A stretch of 64,000 bases of DNA from Perilla frutescens (GCA_026008535.1 BRKX01000018.1:49531588-49595587); one strand, 5' to 3'. Positions 39,985 to 52,902 are shown, counted from the stretch's first letter. The notes: generated by a model not told the origin, from the letters alone. A program made the numbers and translations.

Positions 39985-41428
39985 CAGCCGTCAGTAAAAC
40001 GGCTATAACTATCTCCAGAAGTAAGCTTTACCCGTGATTCTTGTTGCGTTGGTTTTCTAACTCAAATATCTACCCTACCAAAAGTCGAACCGGTAGAAAC
40101 CCTATTTGAGTCGGCCTCTAGGTGATTATCAAGTTGATTTCCAAAACCGTCACCTCTTATGTAGGGAACGGGGTGAACGTCGGGTTTTTCATTGAGTCTA
40201 GCATTTTTGAACACTAGAGTCCATTATGAATCAATCCATATGATCATATATGCCTAATCCGTCCACTTTTGAAAAAATCAAATTTTTGAGCCCGCCAAAA
40301 GGGGTACCCCTTTGGCCGGAGGCCAGATTTGGCCCCATTTTCTGGCAGCCGTCAGTAAAACGGCTATAACTCTCTCCAGAAGTAAGATTTACCCGTGATT
40401 CTTGTTGCGTTGGTTTCCTAACTCAAATATATACCCTACCAAAAGTCGAACCGGTAGAAACCCTATTTGAGTCGGCCTCTAGGTGATTATCAAGTTGATT
40501 TCCAAAACCGTCACCTCTTATGTAGGGAACGGGGTGAACGTCGGGTTTTTCATTGAGTCTAGCATTTTTGAACACTAGAGTCCATTATGAATCAATCCAT
40601 ATGATCATATATGCCTAATCCGGCCACTTTTGAAAAAATCAAATTTTTGAGCTCGCCCAAAGGGGTACCCCTTTGGCCGGTGGCCAGATTTGGCCCCGTT
40701 TTCTGGCAGCTGTCAGTAAAACGGCTGTAACTCTCTCCAGATGTAAGCTTTACCCGTGATTCTTGTTGCATTGGATTCCTAACTCAAATATCTACCCTAC
40801 CAAAAGTTGAACCGGTAGAAACCATATTTGAGTCGGCCTCTAGGTGATTATCAAGTTGATTTCCAAAACCGTCACCTCTTATGTAGGGATCGGGCAGAAC
40901 GTCGGGTTTTTCATTGAGTCTAGCATTTTTGAACACTAGAGACCATTATGAATCAATCCATATGATCATATATGCCTAATCCGTGCACTTTTGAAAAAAT
41001 CAAATTTTTGAGCCCGCCAAAAGGGGTACCCCTTTGGCCGGAGGCCAGATTTGGCCCCGTTTTCTAGAAGCCGTCAGTAAAATGGCTATAACTCTCTCCA
41101 GAAGTAAGCTTTACCCGTGATTCTTGTTGCGTTGGATTCCTAACTCAAATATCTACCCTACCAAAAGTCAAACTGGTAGAAACCCTATTTGAGTCGGCCT
41201 CTAGGTGATTATCAAGTTGATTTCCAAAACCGTCACCTCTTATGTAGGGATCGGGGTGAACATCGGGTTTTTCATTGAGTCTAGCATTTTTGAACACTAG
41301 AGTCTATTATGAATCAATGCATATGAACATATATGCCTAATCCGTCCGCTTTTGAAAATTTCAAATTTTTGAGCCCGCCAAAAGGGGTACCCCTTTGGCC
41401 GGAGGCCAGATTTGGCCCCATTTTCTGG

Positions 41429-41789
41429 CAGCCGTCAGTAAAACGGCTATAACTATCTCCAGAAGTAAGCTTTACCCGTGATTCTTGTTGCGTTGGTTTT
41501 CTAACTCAAATATCTACCCTACCAAAAGTCGAACCGGTAGAAACCCTATTTGAGTCGGCCTCTAGGTGATTATCAAGTTGATTTCCAAAACCGTCACCTC
41601 TTATGTAGGGAACGGGGTGAACGTCGGGTTTTTCATTGAGTCTAGCATTTTTGAACACTAGAGTCCATTATGAATCAATCCATATGATCATATATGCCTA
41701 ATCCGGCCACTTTTGAAAAAATCAAATTTTTGAGCTCGCCCAAAGGGGTACCCCTTTGGCCGGTGGCCAGATTTGGCCCCGTTTTCTGG
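41429..41789. repeat. Fused p/q monomer
   Basis: The left part is p (ACTATCTCC, GGTTTTCTAAC, ATATCTACC) and the right part is q (CCGGCCAC, GAGCTCGCC, GGTGGCC). The switch lies between about 41515 and 41705, where p and q are nearly identical. Copies 1 and 3 have separate p and q units here, so one monomer length was removed by an in-register unequal exchange. Confidence 0.8.
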
Positions 41790-43956
41790 CAGCCGTCAGT
41801 AAAACGGCTGTAACTCTCTCCAGATGTAAGCTTTACCCGTGATTCTTGTTGCATTGGATTCCTAACTCAAATATCTACCCTACCAAAAGTTGAACCGGTA
41901 GAAACCATATTTGAGTCGGCCTCTAGGTGATTATCAAGTTGATTTCCAAAACCGTCACCTCTTATGTAGGGATCGGGCAGAACGTCGGGTTTTTCATTGA
42001 GTCTAGCATTTTTGAACACTAGAGACCATTATAAATCAATCCATATGATCATATATGCCTAATCCGTGCACTTTTGAAAAAATCAAATTTTTGAGCCCGC
42101 CAAAAGGGGTACCCCTTTGGCCGGAGGCCAGATTTGGCCCCGTTTTCTAGAAGCCGTCAGTAAAATGGCTATAACTCTCTCCAGAAGTAAGCTTTACTCG
42201 TGATTCTTGTTGCGTTGGATTCCTAACTCAAATATCTACCCTACCAAAAGTCAAACTGGTAGAAACCCTATTTGAGTCGGCCTCTAGGTGATTATCAAGT
42301 TGATTTCCAAAACCGTCACCTCTTATGTAGGGATCGGGGTGAACGTCGGGTTTTTCATTGAGTCTAGCATTTTTGAACACTAGAGTCCATTATGACTCAA
42401 TCCATATGATCATATATGCCTAATACGGCCACTTTTGAAAAAATCAAATTTTTGAGCTCGCCCAAAGGGGTACCCCTTTGGCCGGTGGCCAGATTTGGCC
42501 CCGTTTTCTGGCAGCCGTCAGTAAAACGGCTATAACTCTCTCCAGGTGTAAGCTTTACCCGTGATTCTTGTTGCGTTGGATTCCTAACTCAAATATCTAT
42601 CCTACCAAAAGTTGAACCGGTAGAAACCATATTTGAGTCGGCCTCTAGGTGATTATCAAGTTGATTTCCAAAACCGTCACCTCTTATGTAGTGATCGGGC
42701 AGAACATCGGGTTTTTCATTGAGTCTAGCATTTTTGAACACTAGAGACCATTATGAATCAATCCATATGATCATATATGCCTAATCCGTCCACTTTTGAA
42801 AAAATCAAATTTTTGAGCCCGCCAAAAGGGGTACCCCTTTGGCCGGAGGCCAGATTTGGCACCGTTTTCTAGAAGCCGTCAGTAAAACGGCTATAACTCT
42901 CTCTAGAAGTAAGCTTTACCCATGATTCTTGTTGCGTTGGATTCCTAACTCAAATATCTACCCTACCAAAAGTCAAACTGGTAGAAACCCTATTTGAGTC
43001 GGCCTCTAGGTGATTATCAAGTTGATTTCCAAAACCGTCACCTCTTATGTAGGGATCGGGGTGAACGTCGGGTTTTTCATTGAGTCTAGCATTTTTGAAC
43101 ACTAGAGTCCATTATGAATCAATCCATATGATCATATATGCCTAATCCGTCGACTTTTGAAAAAATAAAATTTTTGAGCCCGCCAAAAGGGGTACCCCTT
43201 TGGCCGGTGGCCAGATTTGGCCCCGTTTTCTGGCAGCCGTCAGTAAAACGGCTATAAAACTCTCCAGAAGTAAGCTTTACCCGTGATTCTTGTTGCGTTG
43301 GATTCCTAACTCAAATATCTACCCTACCAAAAGTCGAACCTGTAGAAACCCTATTTGAGTCGGCCTCTAGGTGATTATCAAGTTGATTTCCAAAACCGTC
43401 ACCTCTTATGTAAGGATCAGGGTGAACGTCGGGATTTTCATTGAGTCTAGCATTTTTGAACACTAGAGTCCATTATGAATCAATCCATATGATTATATAT
43501 GCCTAATCCGTCGACTTTTGAAAAAATCAAATTTTTGAGCCCCGCCCAAAGGGGTACCCCTTTGGCCGGTGGCCAGATTTGGCCCCGTTTTCTGGCAGCC
43601 GACAGTAAAACGGCTATAACTCTCTCCAGAAGTAAGCTTTACCCGTGATTCTTGTTGCGTTGGATTCCTAACTCAAATATCTACCCTACCAAAAGTCGAA
43701 CCGGTAGAACCCCGATTTGAGTTGGCCTCTAGGTGATTATCAAGTTGATTTCCAAAACCGTCACCTCTTATGTAGGGATCGGGGTGAACGTCGGGTTTTT
43801 CATTCAGTCTAGCATTTTTGAACACTTGACTACATTATGAATCAATCCACATGATCATATATGCCTATTCCGTCCAGTTTTGAAAAAATCAAATTTTTGA
43901 GCCCGCTCAAAGGGGTACCCCTTTGACCGGTGGCAAGATTTGTCCCCGTTTTCTGG

Positions 43957-46900
43957 CTGCCGTCAGTAAAACGGCTATAACTCTCTCCAGAAGTAAGCTT
44001 TACCCATGATTCTTGTTGCGTTGGATTCCTATCTCAAATATCTACCCTACAAAAATTTCAAATGGAAGAAACTCCTTTTGAGTCAACCTCTAGGTGATTA
44101 TCAAATTGATTTCCACAACCGTTGCCTCTTATGTAGGGATCGGGGTGAACATCGGGTTTTTCATTGAGTCTAGCATTTTTGAACACTAGAGTCTATTATG
44201 AATCAATGCATATGAACATATATGCCTAATCCGTCCGCTTTTGAAAATTTCAAATTTTTGAGCCCGCCAAAAGGGGTACCCCTTTGGCCGGAGGCCAGAT
44301 TTGGCCCCGTTTTCTAGAAGCCGTCAGTAAAATGGCTATAACTCTCTCCAGAAGTAAGCTTTACCCGTGATTCTTGTTGCGTTGGATTCCTAACTCAAAT
44401 ATCTACCCTACCAAAAGTCAAACTGGTAGAAACCCTATTTGAGTCGGCCTCTAGGTGATTATCAAGTTGATTTCCAAAACCGTCACCTCTTATACATATA
44501 TGCCTAATCCGTCCGCTTTTGAAAATTTCAAATTTTTGAGCCCGCCAAAAGGGGTACCCCTTTGGCCGGAGGCCAGATTTGGCCCCATTTTCTGGCAGCC
44601 GTCAGTAAAACGGCTATAACTATCTCCAGAAGTAAGCTTTACCCGTGATTCTTGTTGCGTTGGTTTTCTAACTCAAATATCTACCCTACCAAAAGTCGAA
44701 CCGGTAGAAACCCTATTTGAGTCGGCCTCTAGGTGATTATCAAGTTGATTTCCAAAACCGTCACCTCTTATGTAGGGAACGGGGTGAACGTCGGGTTTTT
44801 CATTGAGTCTAGCATTTTTGAACACTAGAGTCCATTATGAATCAATCCATATGATCATATATGCCTAATCCGTCCACTTTTGAAAAAATCAAATTTTTGA
44901 GCCCGCCAAAAGGGGTACCCCTTTGGCCGGAGGCCAGATTTGGCCCCATTTTCTGGCAGCCGTCAGTAAAACGGCTATAACTCTCTCCAGAAGTAAGATT
45001 TACCCGTGATTCTTGTTGCGTTGGTTTCCTAACTCAAATATATACCCTACCAAAAGTCGAACCGGTAGAAACCCTATTTGAGTCGGCCTCTAGGTGATTA
45101 TCAAGTTGATTTCCAAAACCGTCACCTCTTATGTAGGGAACGGGGTGAACGTCGGGTTTTTCATTGAGTCTAGCATTTTTGAACACTAGAGTCCATTATG
45201 AATCAATCCATATGATCATATATGCCTAATCCGGCCACTTTTGAAAAAATCAAATTTTTGAGCTCGCCCAAAGGGGTACCCCTTTGGCCGGTGGCCAGAT
45301 TTGGCCCCGTTTTCTGGCAGCCGTCAGTAAAACGGCTGTAACTCTCTCCAGATGTAAGCTTTACCCGTGATTCTTGTTGCATTGGATTCCTAACTCAAAT
45401 ATCTACCCTACCAAAAGTTGAAACGGTAGAAACCATATTTGAGTCGGCCTCTAGGTGATTATCAAGTTGATTTCCAAAACCGTCACCTCTTATGTAGGGA
45501 TCGGGCAGAACGTCGGGTTTTTCATTGAGTCTAGCATTTTTGAACACTAGAGACCATTATGAATCAATCCATATGATCATATATGCCTAATCCGTGCACT
45601 TTTGAAAAAATCAAATTTTTGAGCCCGCCAAAAGGGGTACCCCTTTGGCCGGAGGCCAGATTTGGCCCCGTTTTCTAGAAGCCGTCAGTAAAATGGCTAT
45701 AACTCTCTCCAGAAGTAAGCTTTACCCGTGATTCTTGTTGCGTTGGATTCCTAACTCAAATATCTACCCTACCAAAAGTCAAACTGGTAGAAACCCTATT
45801 TGAGTCGGCCTCTAGGTGATTATCAAGTTGATTTCCAAAACCGTCACCTCTTATGTAGGGATCGGGGTGAACATCGGGTTTTTCATTGAGTCTAGCATTT
45901 TTGAACACTAGAGTCTATTATGAATCAATGCATATGAACATATATGCCTAATCCGTCCGCTTTTGAAAATTTCAAATTTTTGAGCCCGCCAAAAGGGGTA
46001 CCCCTTTGGCCGGAGGCCAGATTTGGCCCCATTTTCTGGCAGCCGTCAGTAAAACGGCTATAACTATCTCCAGAAGTAAGCTTTACCCGTGATTCTTGTT
46101 GCGTTGGTTTTCTAACTCAAATATCTACCCTACCAAAAGTCGAACCGGTAGAAACCCTATTTGAGTCGGCCTCTAGGTGATTATCAAGTTGATTTCCAAA
46201 ACCGTCACCTCTTATGTAGGGAACGGGGTGAACGTCGGGTTTTTCATTGAGTCTAGCATTTTTGAACACTAGAGTCCATTATGAATCAATCCATATGATC
46301 ATATATGTCTAATCCGTCCACTTTTGAAAAAATCAAATTTTTGAGCCCGCCAAAAGGGGTACCCCTTTGGCCGGAGGCCAGATTTGGCCCCATTTTCTGG
46401 CAGCCGTCAGTAAAACGGCTATAACTCTCTCCAGAAGTAAGCTTTACCCGTGATTCTTGTTGCGTTGGTTTCCTAACTCAAATATATACCCTACCAAAAG
46501 TCGAACCGGTAGAAACCCTATTTGAGTCGGCCTCTAGGTGATTATCAAGTTGATTTCCAAAACCGTCACCTCTTATGTAGGGAACGGGGTGAACGTCGGG
46601 TTTTTCATTGAGTCTAGCATTTTTGAACACTAGAGTCCATTATGAATCAATCCATATGATCATATATGCCTAATCCGGCCACTTTTGAAAAAATCAAATT
46701 TTTGAGCTCGCCCAAAGGGGTACCCCTTTGGCCGGTGGCCAGATTTGGCCCCGTTTTCTGGCAGCCGTCAGTAAAACGGCTGTAACTCTCTCCAGATGTA
46801 AGCTTTACCCGTGATTCTTGTTGCATTGGATTCCTAACTCAAATATCTACCCTTCCAAAAGTTGAACCGGTAGAAACCATATTTGAGTCGGCCTCTAGGT

Positions 46901-48205
46901 GATTATCAAGTTGATTTCCAAAACCGTCACCTCTTATGTAGGGATCGGGCAGAACGTCGGGTTTTTCATTGAGTCTAGCATTTTTGAACACTAGAGACCA
47001 TTATGAATCAATCCATATGATCATATATGCCTAATCCGTGCACTTTTGAAAAAATCAAATTTTTGAGCCCGCCAAAAGGGGTACCCCTTTGGCCGGAGGC
47101 CAGATTTGGCCCCGTTTTCTAGAAGCCATCAGTAAAATGGCTATAACTCTCTCCAGAAGTAAGCTTTACTCGTGATTCTTGTTGCGTTGGATTCCTAACT
47201 CAAATATCTACCCTACCAAAAGTCAAACTGGTAGAAACCCTATTTGAGTCGGCCTCTAGGTGATTATCAAGTTGATTTCCAAAACCGTCACCTCTTATGT
47301 AGGGATCGGGGTGAACGTCGGGTTTTTCATTGAGTCTAGCATTTTTGAACACTAGAGTCCATTATGACTCAATCCATATGATCATATATGCCTAATACGG
47401 CCACTTTTGAAAAAATCAAATTTTTGAGCTCGCCCAAAGGGGTACCCCTTTGGCCGGTGGCCAGATTTGGCCCCATTTTCTGGCAGCCGTCAGTAAAACG
47501 GCTATAACTCTCACCAGGTGTAAGCTTTACCCGTGATTCTTGTTGCGTTGGATTCCTAACTCAAATATCTACCCTACTAAAAGTTGAACCGGTAGAAACC
47601 ATATTTGAGTCGGCCTCTAGGTGATTATCAAGTTGATTTCCAAAACCGTCACCTCTTATGTAGGGATCGGGCAGAACATCGGGTTTTTCATTGAGTCTAG
47701 CATTTTTGAACACTAGAGACCATTATGAATCAATCCATATGATCATATATGCCTAATCCGTCCACTTTTGAAAAAATCAAATTTTTGAGCCCGCCAAAAG
47801 GGGTACCCCTTTGGCCGGAGGCCAGATTTGGCACCGTTTTCTAGAAGCCGTCAGTAAAACGGCTATAACTCTCTCCAGAAGTAAGCTTTACCCATGATTC
47901 TTGTTGCGTTGGATTCCTAACTCAAATATCTACCCTACCAAAAGTCAAACTGGTAGAAACCCTATTTGAGTCGGCCTCTAGGTGATTATCAAGTTGATTT
48001 CCAAAACCGTCACCTCTTATGTAGGGATCGGGGTGAACGTCGGGTTTTTCATTGAGTCTAGCATTTTTGAACACTAGAGTCCATTATGAATCAATCCATA
48101 TGATCATATATGCCTAATCCGTCGACTTTTGAAAAAATAAAATTTTTGAGCCCGCCAAAAGGGGTACCCCTTTGGCCGGTGGCCAGATTTGGCCCCGTTT
48201 TCTGG
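43957..48205. repeat. Complex higher-order unit, copy 3 (12 monomers)
   Basis: The order is y, short s, p q r s p q r s' t u, with starts 43957, 44318, 44596, 44957, 45318, 45679, 46040, 46401, 46762, 47123, 47484 and 47845. It matches copy 2 at an offset of exactly 4,611 bp over its first six units with only scattered changes (for example CAGCTGTCAG at 40707 against CAGCCGTCAG at 45318; both carry GTAAGATTT in the q unit). After u it departs into the next block instead of continuing to v. Confidence 0.87.
44318..44595. repeat. Truncated 278-bp monomer (copy 2)
   Basis: It has the same 83-bp deletion as at 39707, with the identical joint at 44493/44494, exactly 4,611 bp further on. An identical private deletion at the same place in the unit order shows that the two are copies by block duplication, not independent events. 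Confidence 0.92.
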
Positions 48206-51200
48206 CAGCCGTCAGTAAAACGGCTATAAAACTCTCCAGAAGTAAGCATTACCCGTGATTCTTGTTGCGTTGGATTCCTAACTCAAATATATATCCTACC
48301 AAAAGTCAAACTGGTAGAAACCCTATTTGAGTCGGCCTCTAGGTGATTATCAAGTTGATTTCCAAAACCGTCACCTCTTACGTAGGGATCGGGGTGGACG
48401 TTGGGTTTTTCATTGAGTCTAGCATTTTTGAACACTAGAGTCCATTATGAATCAATCCGTATGATCATATATGCCTAATCCGTCGACTTTTGAAAAAATC
48501 AAATTTTTGAGCCCCGCCCAAAGGGGTACCCCTTTGGCCGGTGGCCAGATTTGGCCCCGTTTTGTGGCAGCCGTCAGTAAAACGGCTATAACTCTCTCCA
48601 GATGTAAGCTTTACCCGTGATTCTTGTTGCGTTGGATTCCTAACTCAAATATCTATCCTACCAAAAGTCAAACTGGTAGAAACCCTATTTGAGTCGGCCT
48701 CTAGGTGATTATCAAGTTGATTTCCAAAACCGTCACCTCTTACGTAGGGATCGGGGTGGACGTTGGGTTTTTCATTGAGTCTAGCATTTTTGAACACTAG
48801 AGTCCATTATGAATCAATCCATATGATTATATATGCCTAATCCGTCGACTTTTGAAAAAATCAAATTTTTGAGCCCCGCCCAAAGGGGTACCCCTTTGGC
48901 CGGTGGCCAGATTTGGCCCCGTTTTCTGGCAGCCGACAGTAAAACGGCTATAACTCTCTCCAGAAGTAAGCTTTACCCGTGATTCTTGTTGCGTTGGATT
49001 CCTAACTCAAATATCTACCCTACCAAAAGTCAAACTGGTAGAAACCCTATTTGAGTCGGCCTCTAGGTGATTATCAAGTTGATTTCCAAAACCGTCACCT
49101 CTTATGTAGGGATCGGGGTGAACGTCGGGTTTTTCATTGAGTCTAGCATTTTTGAACACTAGAGTCCATTATGAATCAATCCATATGATAATATATGCCT
49201 AATCCGTCCACTTTTCAAAAAATCAAATTTCTGAGCCCGCCCAAAGGGGTACCCCCTTGGCCGGTGGCCAGATTTGGCCCCGTTTTCTGGCAGCCGTCAG
49301 TAAAACGGCTATAACTCTCTCCATAAGTAAGATTTACCCGTGATTCTTGTTGCGTTGGATTCCTAACTCAAATATCTACCCTACAAAAAGTTCAAATGGA
49401 AGAAACTCCTTTTGAGTCAACCTCTAGGTGATTATCAAGTTTATTTCCACAACCGTCGCCTCTTATGTAGGGATCGGGGTGAACGTCGGGTTTTTCATTG
49501 AGTCTAGCATTTTTGAACACTAGAGTCCATTATGAATCAATCCATATGATCATATATGCCTAATCCGTCCACTTTTGAAAAAATCAAATTTTTGAGCCCG
49601 CCAAAAGGGGTACCCCTTTGGCCGGAGGCCAGATTTGGCACCGTTTTCTAGAAGCCGTCAGTAAAACGGCTATAACTCTCTCCAGAAGTAAGCTTTACCC
49701 ATGATTCTTGTTGCGTTGGATTCCTAACTCAAATATCTACCCTACCAAAAGTCAAACTGGTAGAAACCCTATTTGAGTCGGCCTCTAGGTGATTATCAAG
49801 TTGATTTCCAAAACCGTCACCTCTTATGTAGGGATCGGGGTGAACGTCGGGTTTTTCATTGAGTCTAGCATTTTTGAACACTAGAGTCCATTATGAATCA
49901 ATCCATATGATAATATATGCCTAATCCGTCCACTTTTCAAAAAATCAAATTTCTGAGCCCGCCCAAAGGGGTACCCCCTTGGCCGGTGGCCAGATTTGGC
50001 CCCGTTTTCTGGCAGCCGTCAGTAAAACGGCTATAACTCTCTCCATAAGTAAGATTTACCCGTGATTCTTGTTGCGTTGGATTCCTAACTCAAATATCTA
50101 CCCTACAAAAAGTTCAAATGGAAGAAACTCCTTTTGAGTCAACCTCTAGGTGATTATCAAGTTTATTTCCACAACCGTCGCCTCTTATGTAGGGATAGGG
50201 GTGAACGTCGGGTTTTTCATTGAGTCTAGCATTTTTGAACACTAGAGACCATTATGAATCAATCCATATGATCATATATGCCTAATCCGTCCACTTTTGA
50301 AAAAATCAAATTTTTGAGCCCGCCAAAAGGGGTACCCCTTTGGCCGGAGGCCAGATTTGGCACCGTTTTCTAGAAGCCGTCAGTAAAACGGCTATAACTC
50401 TCTCCAGAAGTAAGCTTTACCCATGATTCTTGTTGCGTTGGATTCCTAACTCAAATATCTACCCTACCAAAAGTCAAACTGGTAGAAACCCTATTTGAGT
50501 CGGCCTCTAGGTGATTATCAAGTTGATTTCCAAAACCGTCACCTCTTATGTAGGGATCGGGGTGAACGTCGGGTTTTTCATTGAGTCTAGCATTTTTGAA
50601 CACTAGAGTCCATTATGAATCAATCCATATGATCATATATGCCTAATCCGTCGACTTTTGAAAAAATAAAATTTTTGAGCCCGCCAAAAGGGGTACCCCT
50701 TTGGCCGGTGGCCAGATTTGGCCCCGTTTTCTGGCAGCCGTCAGTAAAACGGCTATAAAACTCTCCAGAAGTAAGCTTTACCCGTGATTCTTGTTGCGTT
50801 GGATTCCTAACTCAAATATCTACCCTACAAAAAGTTCAAATGGAAGAAACTCCTTTTGAGTCAACCTCTAGGTGATTATCAAGTTTATTTCCACAACCGT
50901 CACCTCTTATGTAGGGATCGGGGTGAACGTCGGGTTTTTCATTGAGTCTAGCATTTTTGAACACTAGAGACCATTATGAATCAATCCATATGATCATATA
51001 TGCCTAATCCGTCCACTTTTGAAAAAATCAAATTTTTGAGCCCGCCAAAAGGGGTACCCCTTTGGCCGGAGGCCAGATTTGGCACCGTTTTCTAGAAGCC
51101 GTCAGTAAAACGGCTATAACTCTCTCCAGAAGTAAGCTTTACCCATGATTCTTGTTGCGTTGGATTCCTAACTCAAATATCTACCCTACCAAAAGTCAAA

Positions 51201-52541
51201 CTGGTAGAAACCCTATTTGAGTCGGCCTCTAGGTGATTATCAAGTTGATTTCCAAAACCGTCACCTCTTATGTAGGGATCGGGGTGAACGTCGGGTTTTT
51301 CATTGAGTCTAGCATTTTTGAACACTAGAGTCCATTATGAATCAATCCATATGATCATATATGCCTAATCCGTCGACTTTTGAAAAAATAAAATTTTTGA
51401 GCCCGCCAAAAGGGGTACCCCTTTGGCCGGTGGCCAGATTTGGCCCCGTTTTCTGGCAGCCGTCAGTAAAACGGCTATAAAACTCTCCAGAAGTAAGCTT
51501 TACCCGTGATTCTTGTTGCGTTGGATTCCTAACTCAAATATATATCCTACCAAAAGTCAAACTGGTAGAAACCCTATTTGAGTCGGCCTCTAGGTGATTA
51601 TCAAGTTGATTTCCAAAACCGTCACCTCTTACGTAGGGATCGGGGTGGACGTTGGGTTTTTCATTGAGTCTAGCATTTTTGAACACTAGAGTCCATTATG
51701 AATCAATCCGTATGATCATATATGCCTAATCCGTCGACTTTTGAAAAAATCAAATTTTTGAGCCCCGCCCAAAGGGGTACCCCTTTGGCCGGTGGCCAGA
51801 TTTGGCCCCGTTTTGTGGCAGCCGTCAGTAAAACGGCTATAACTCTCTCCAGATGTAAGCTTTACCCGTGATTCTTGTTGCGTTGGATTCCTAACTCAAA
51901 TATCTATCCTACCAAAAGTCAAACTGGTAGAAACCCTATTTGAGTCGGCCTCTAGGTGATTATCAAGTTGATTTCCAAAACCGTCACCTCTTACGTAGGG
52001 ATCGGGGTGGACGTTGGGTTTTTCATTGAGTCTAGCATTTTTGAACACTAGAGTCCATTATGAATCAATCCATATGATTATATATGCCTAATCCGTCGAC
52101 TTTTGAAAAAATCAAATTTTTGAGCCCCGCCCAAAGGGGTACCCCTTTGGCCGGTGGCCAGATTTGGCCCCGTTTTCTGGCAGCCGACAGTAAAACGGCT
52201 ATAACTCTCTCCAGAAGTAAGCTTTACCCGTGATTCTTGTTGCGTTGGATTCCTAACTCAAATATCTACCCTACCAAAAGTCAAACTGGTAGAAACCCTA
52301 TTTGAGTCGGCCTCTAGGTGATTATCAAGTTGATTTCCAAAACCGTCACCTCTTATGTAGGGATCGGGGTGAACGTCGGGTTTTTCATTGAGTCTAGCAT
52401 TTTTGAACACTAGAGTCCATTATGAATCAATCCATATGATAATATATGCCTAATCCGTCCACTTTTCAAAAAATCAAATTTCTGAGCCCGCCCAAAGGGG
52501 TACCCCCTTGGCCGGTGGCCAGATTTGGCCCCGTTTTCTGG
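48206..52541. repeat. Nine-monomer repeat (3,251-bp offset) enclosing 722-bp dimers
   Basis: Units start at 48206, 48568, 48930, 49291, 49652, 50013, 50374, 50735, 51096, 51457, 51819 and 52181. The trio at 48206-49290 (TACGTAGGG with GGACGTTGGG twice, GAGCCCCGCCC, two 362-bp units, then GCCGACAG) recurs at 51457-52541. The u-type units at 47845 and 51096 are the same distance apart. Between the trios lie three dimers (49291, 50013, 50735) pairing a TTCAAATGG unit having GTTTATTTCC with an AAGCCG/CCCATGATT unit. The first two dimers share CATAAGTAAGATTT. The dimers look like a secondary expansion inside the larger unit. Confidence 0.83.
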
Positions 52542-52902
52542 CAGCCGTCAGTAAAACGGCTATAACTCTCTCCATAAGTAAGATTTACCCGTGATTCTTG
52601 TTGCGTTGGATTCCTAACTCAAATATCTACCCTACCAAAAGTCAAACTGGTAGAAACTCCTTTTGAGTCAACCTCTAGGTGATTATCAAGTTTATTTCCA
52701 CAACCGTCGCCTCTTATGTAGGGATCGGGGTGAACGTCGGGTTTTTCATTGAGTCTAGCATTTTTGAACACTAGAGTCCATTATGAATCAATCCATATGA
52801 TCATATATGCCTAATCCGTCCACTTTTGAAAAAATCAAATTTTTGAGCCCGCCCAAAGGGGTACCCCTTTGGCCGGTGGCCAGATTTGGCCCCGTTTTCT
52901 GG
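52542..52902. repeat. Monomer with a short conversion patch
   Basis: This is the counterpart of the unit at 49291 in the 3,251-bp repeat and shares its CATAAGTAAGATTT start and ACTCCTTTTGAGTCAACC segment. However, 52636-52651 reads CAAAAGTCAAACTGGT as in the neighbouring unit at 52181, where the counterpart has the TTCAAATGG version. The foreign patch is at least 16 bp and at most about 74 bp (52584-52657), and both flanks return to the original type. Confidence 0.75.

Larger units (their letters stand above)
39346..43956. repeat. Complex higher-order unit, copy 2 (13 monomers, 4,611 bp)
   Basis: The order is y, short s, p q r s, fused p/q, r s' t u, v1, v, with starts 39346, 39707, 39985, 40346, 40707, 41068, 41429, 41790, 42151, 42512, 42873, 43234 and 43596. 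Compared with copy 3 it has lost one monomer length by fusion of p and q at 41429. Compared with copy 1 it has an added 362-bp unit v1 at 43234 (ATAAAACTC, GAACCTGTAG, AGGATCAGGG, GAGCCCCGCCC). The v of copy 1 looks like the start of v1 joined to the end of the v at 43596. Confidence 0.87.
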
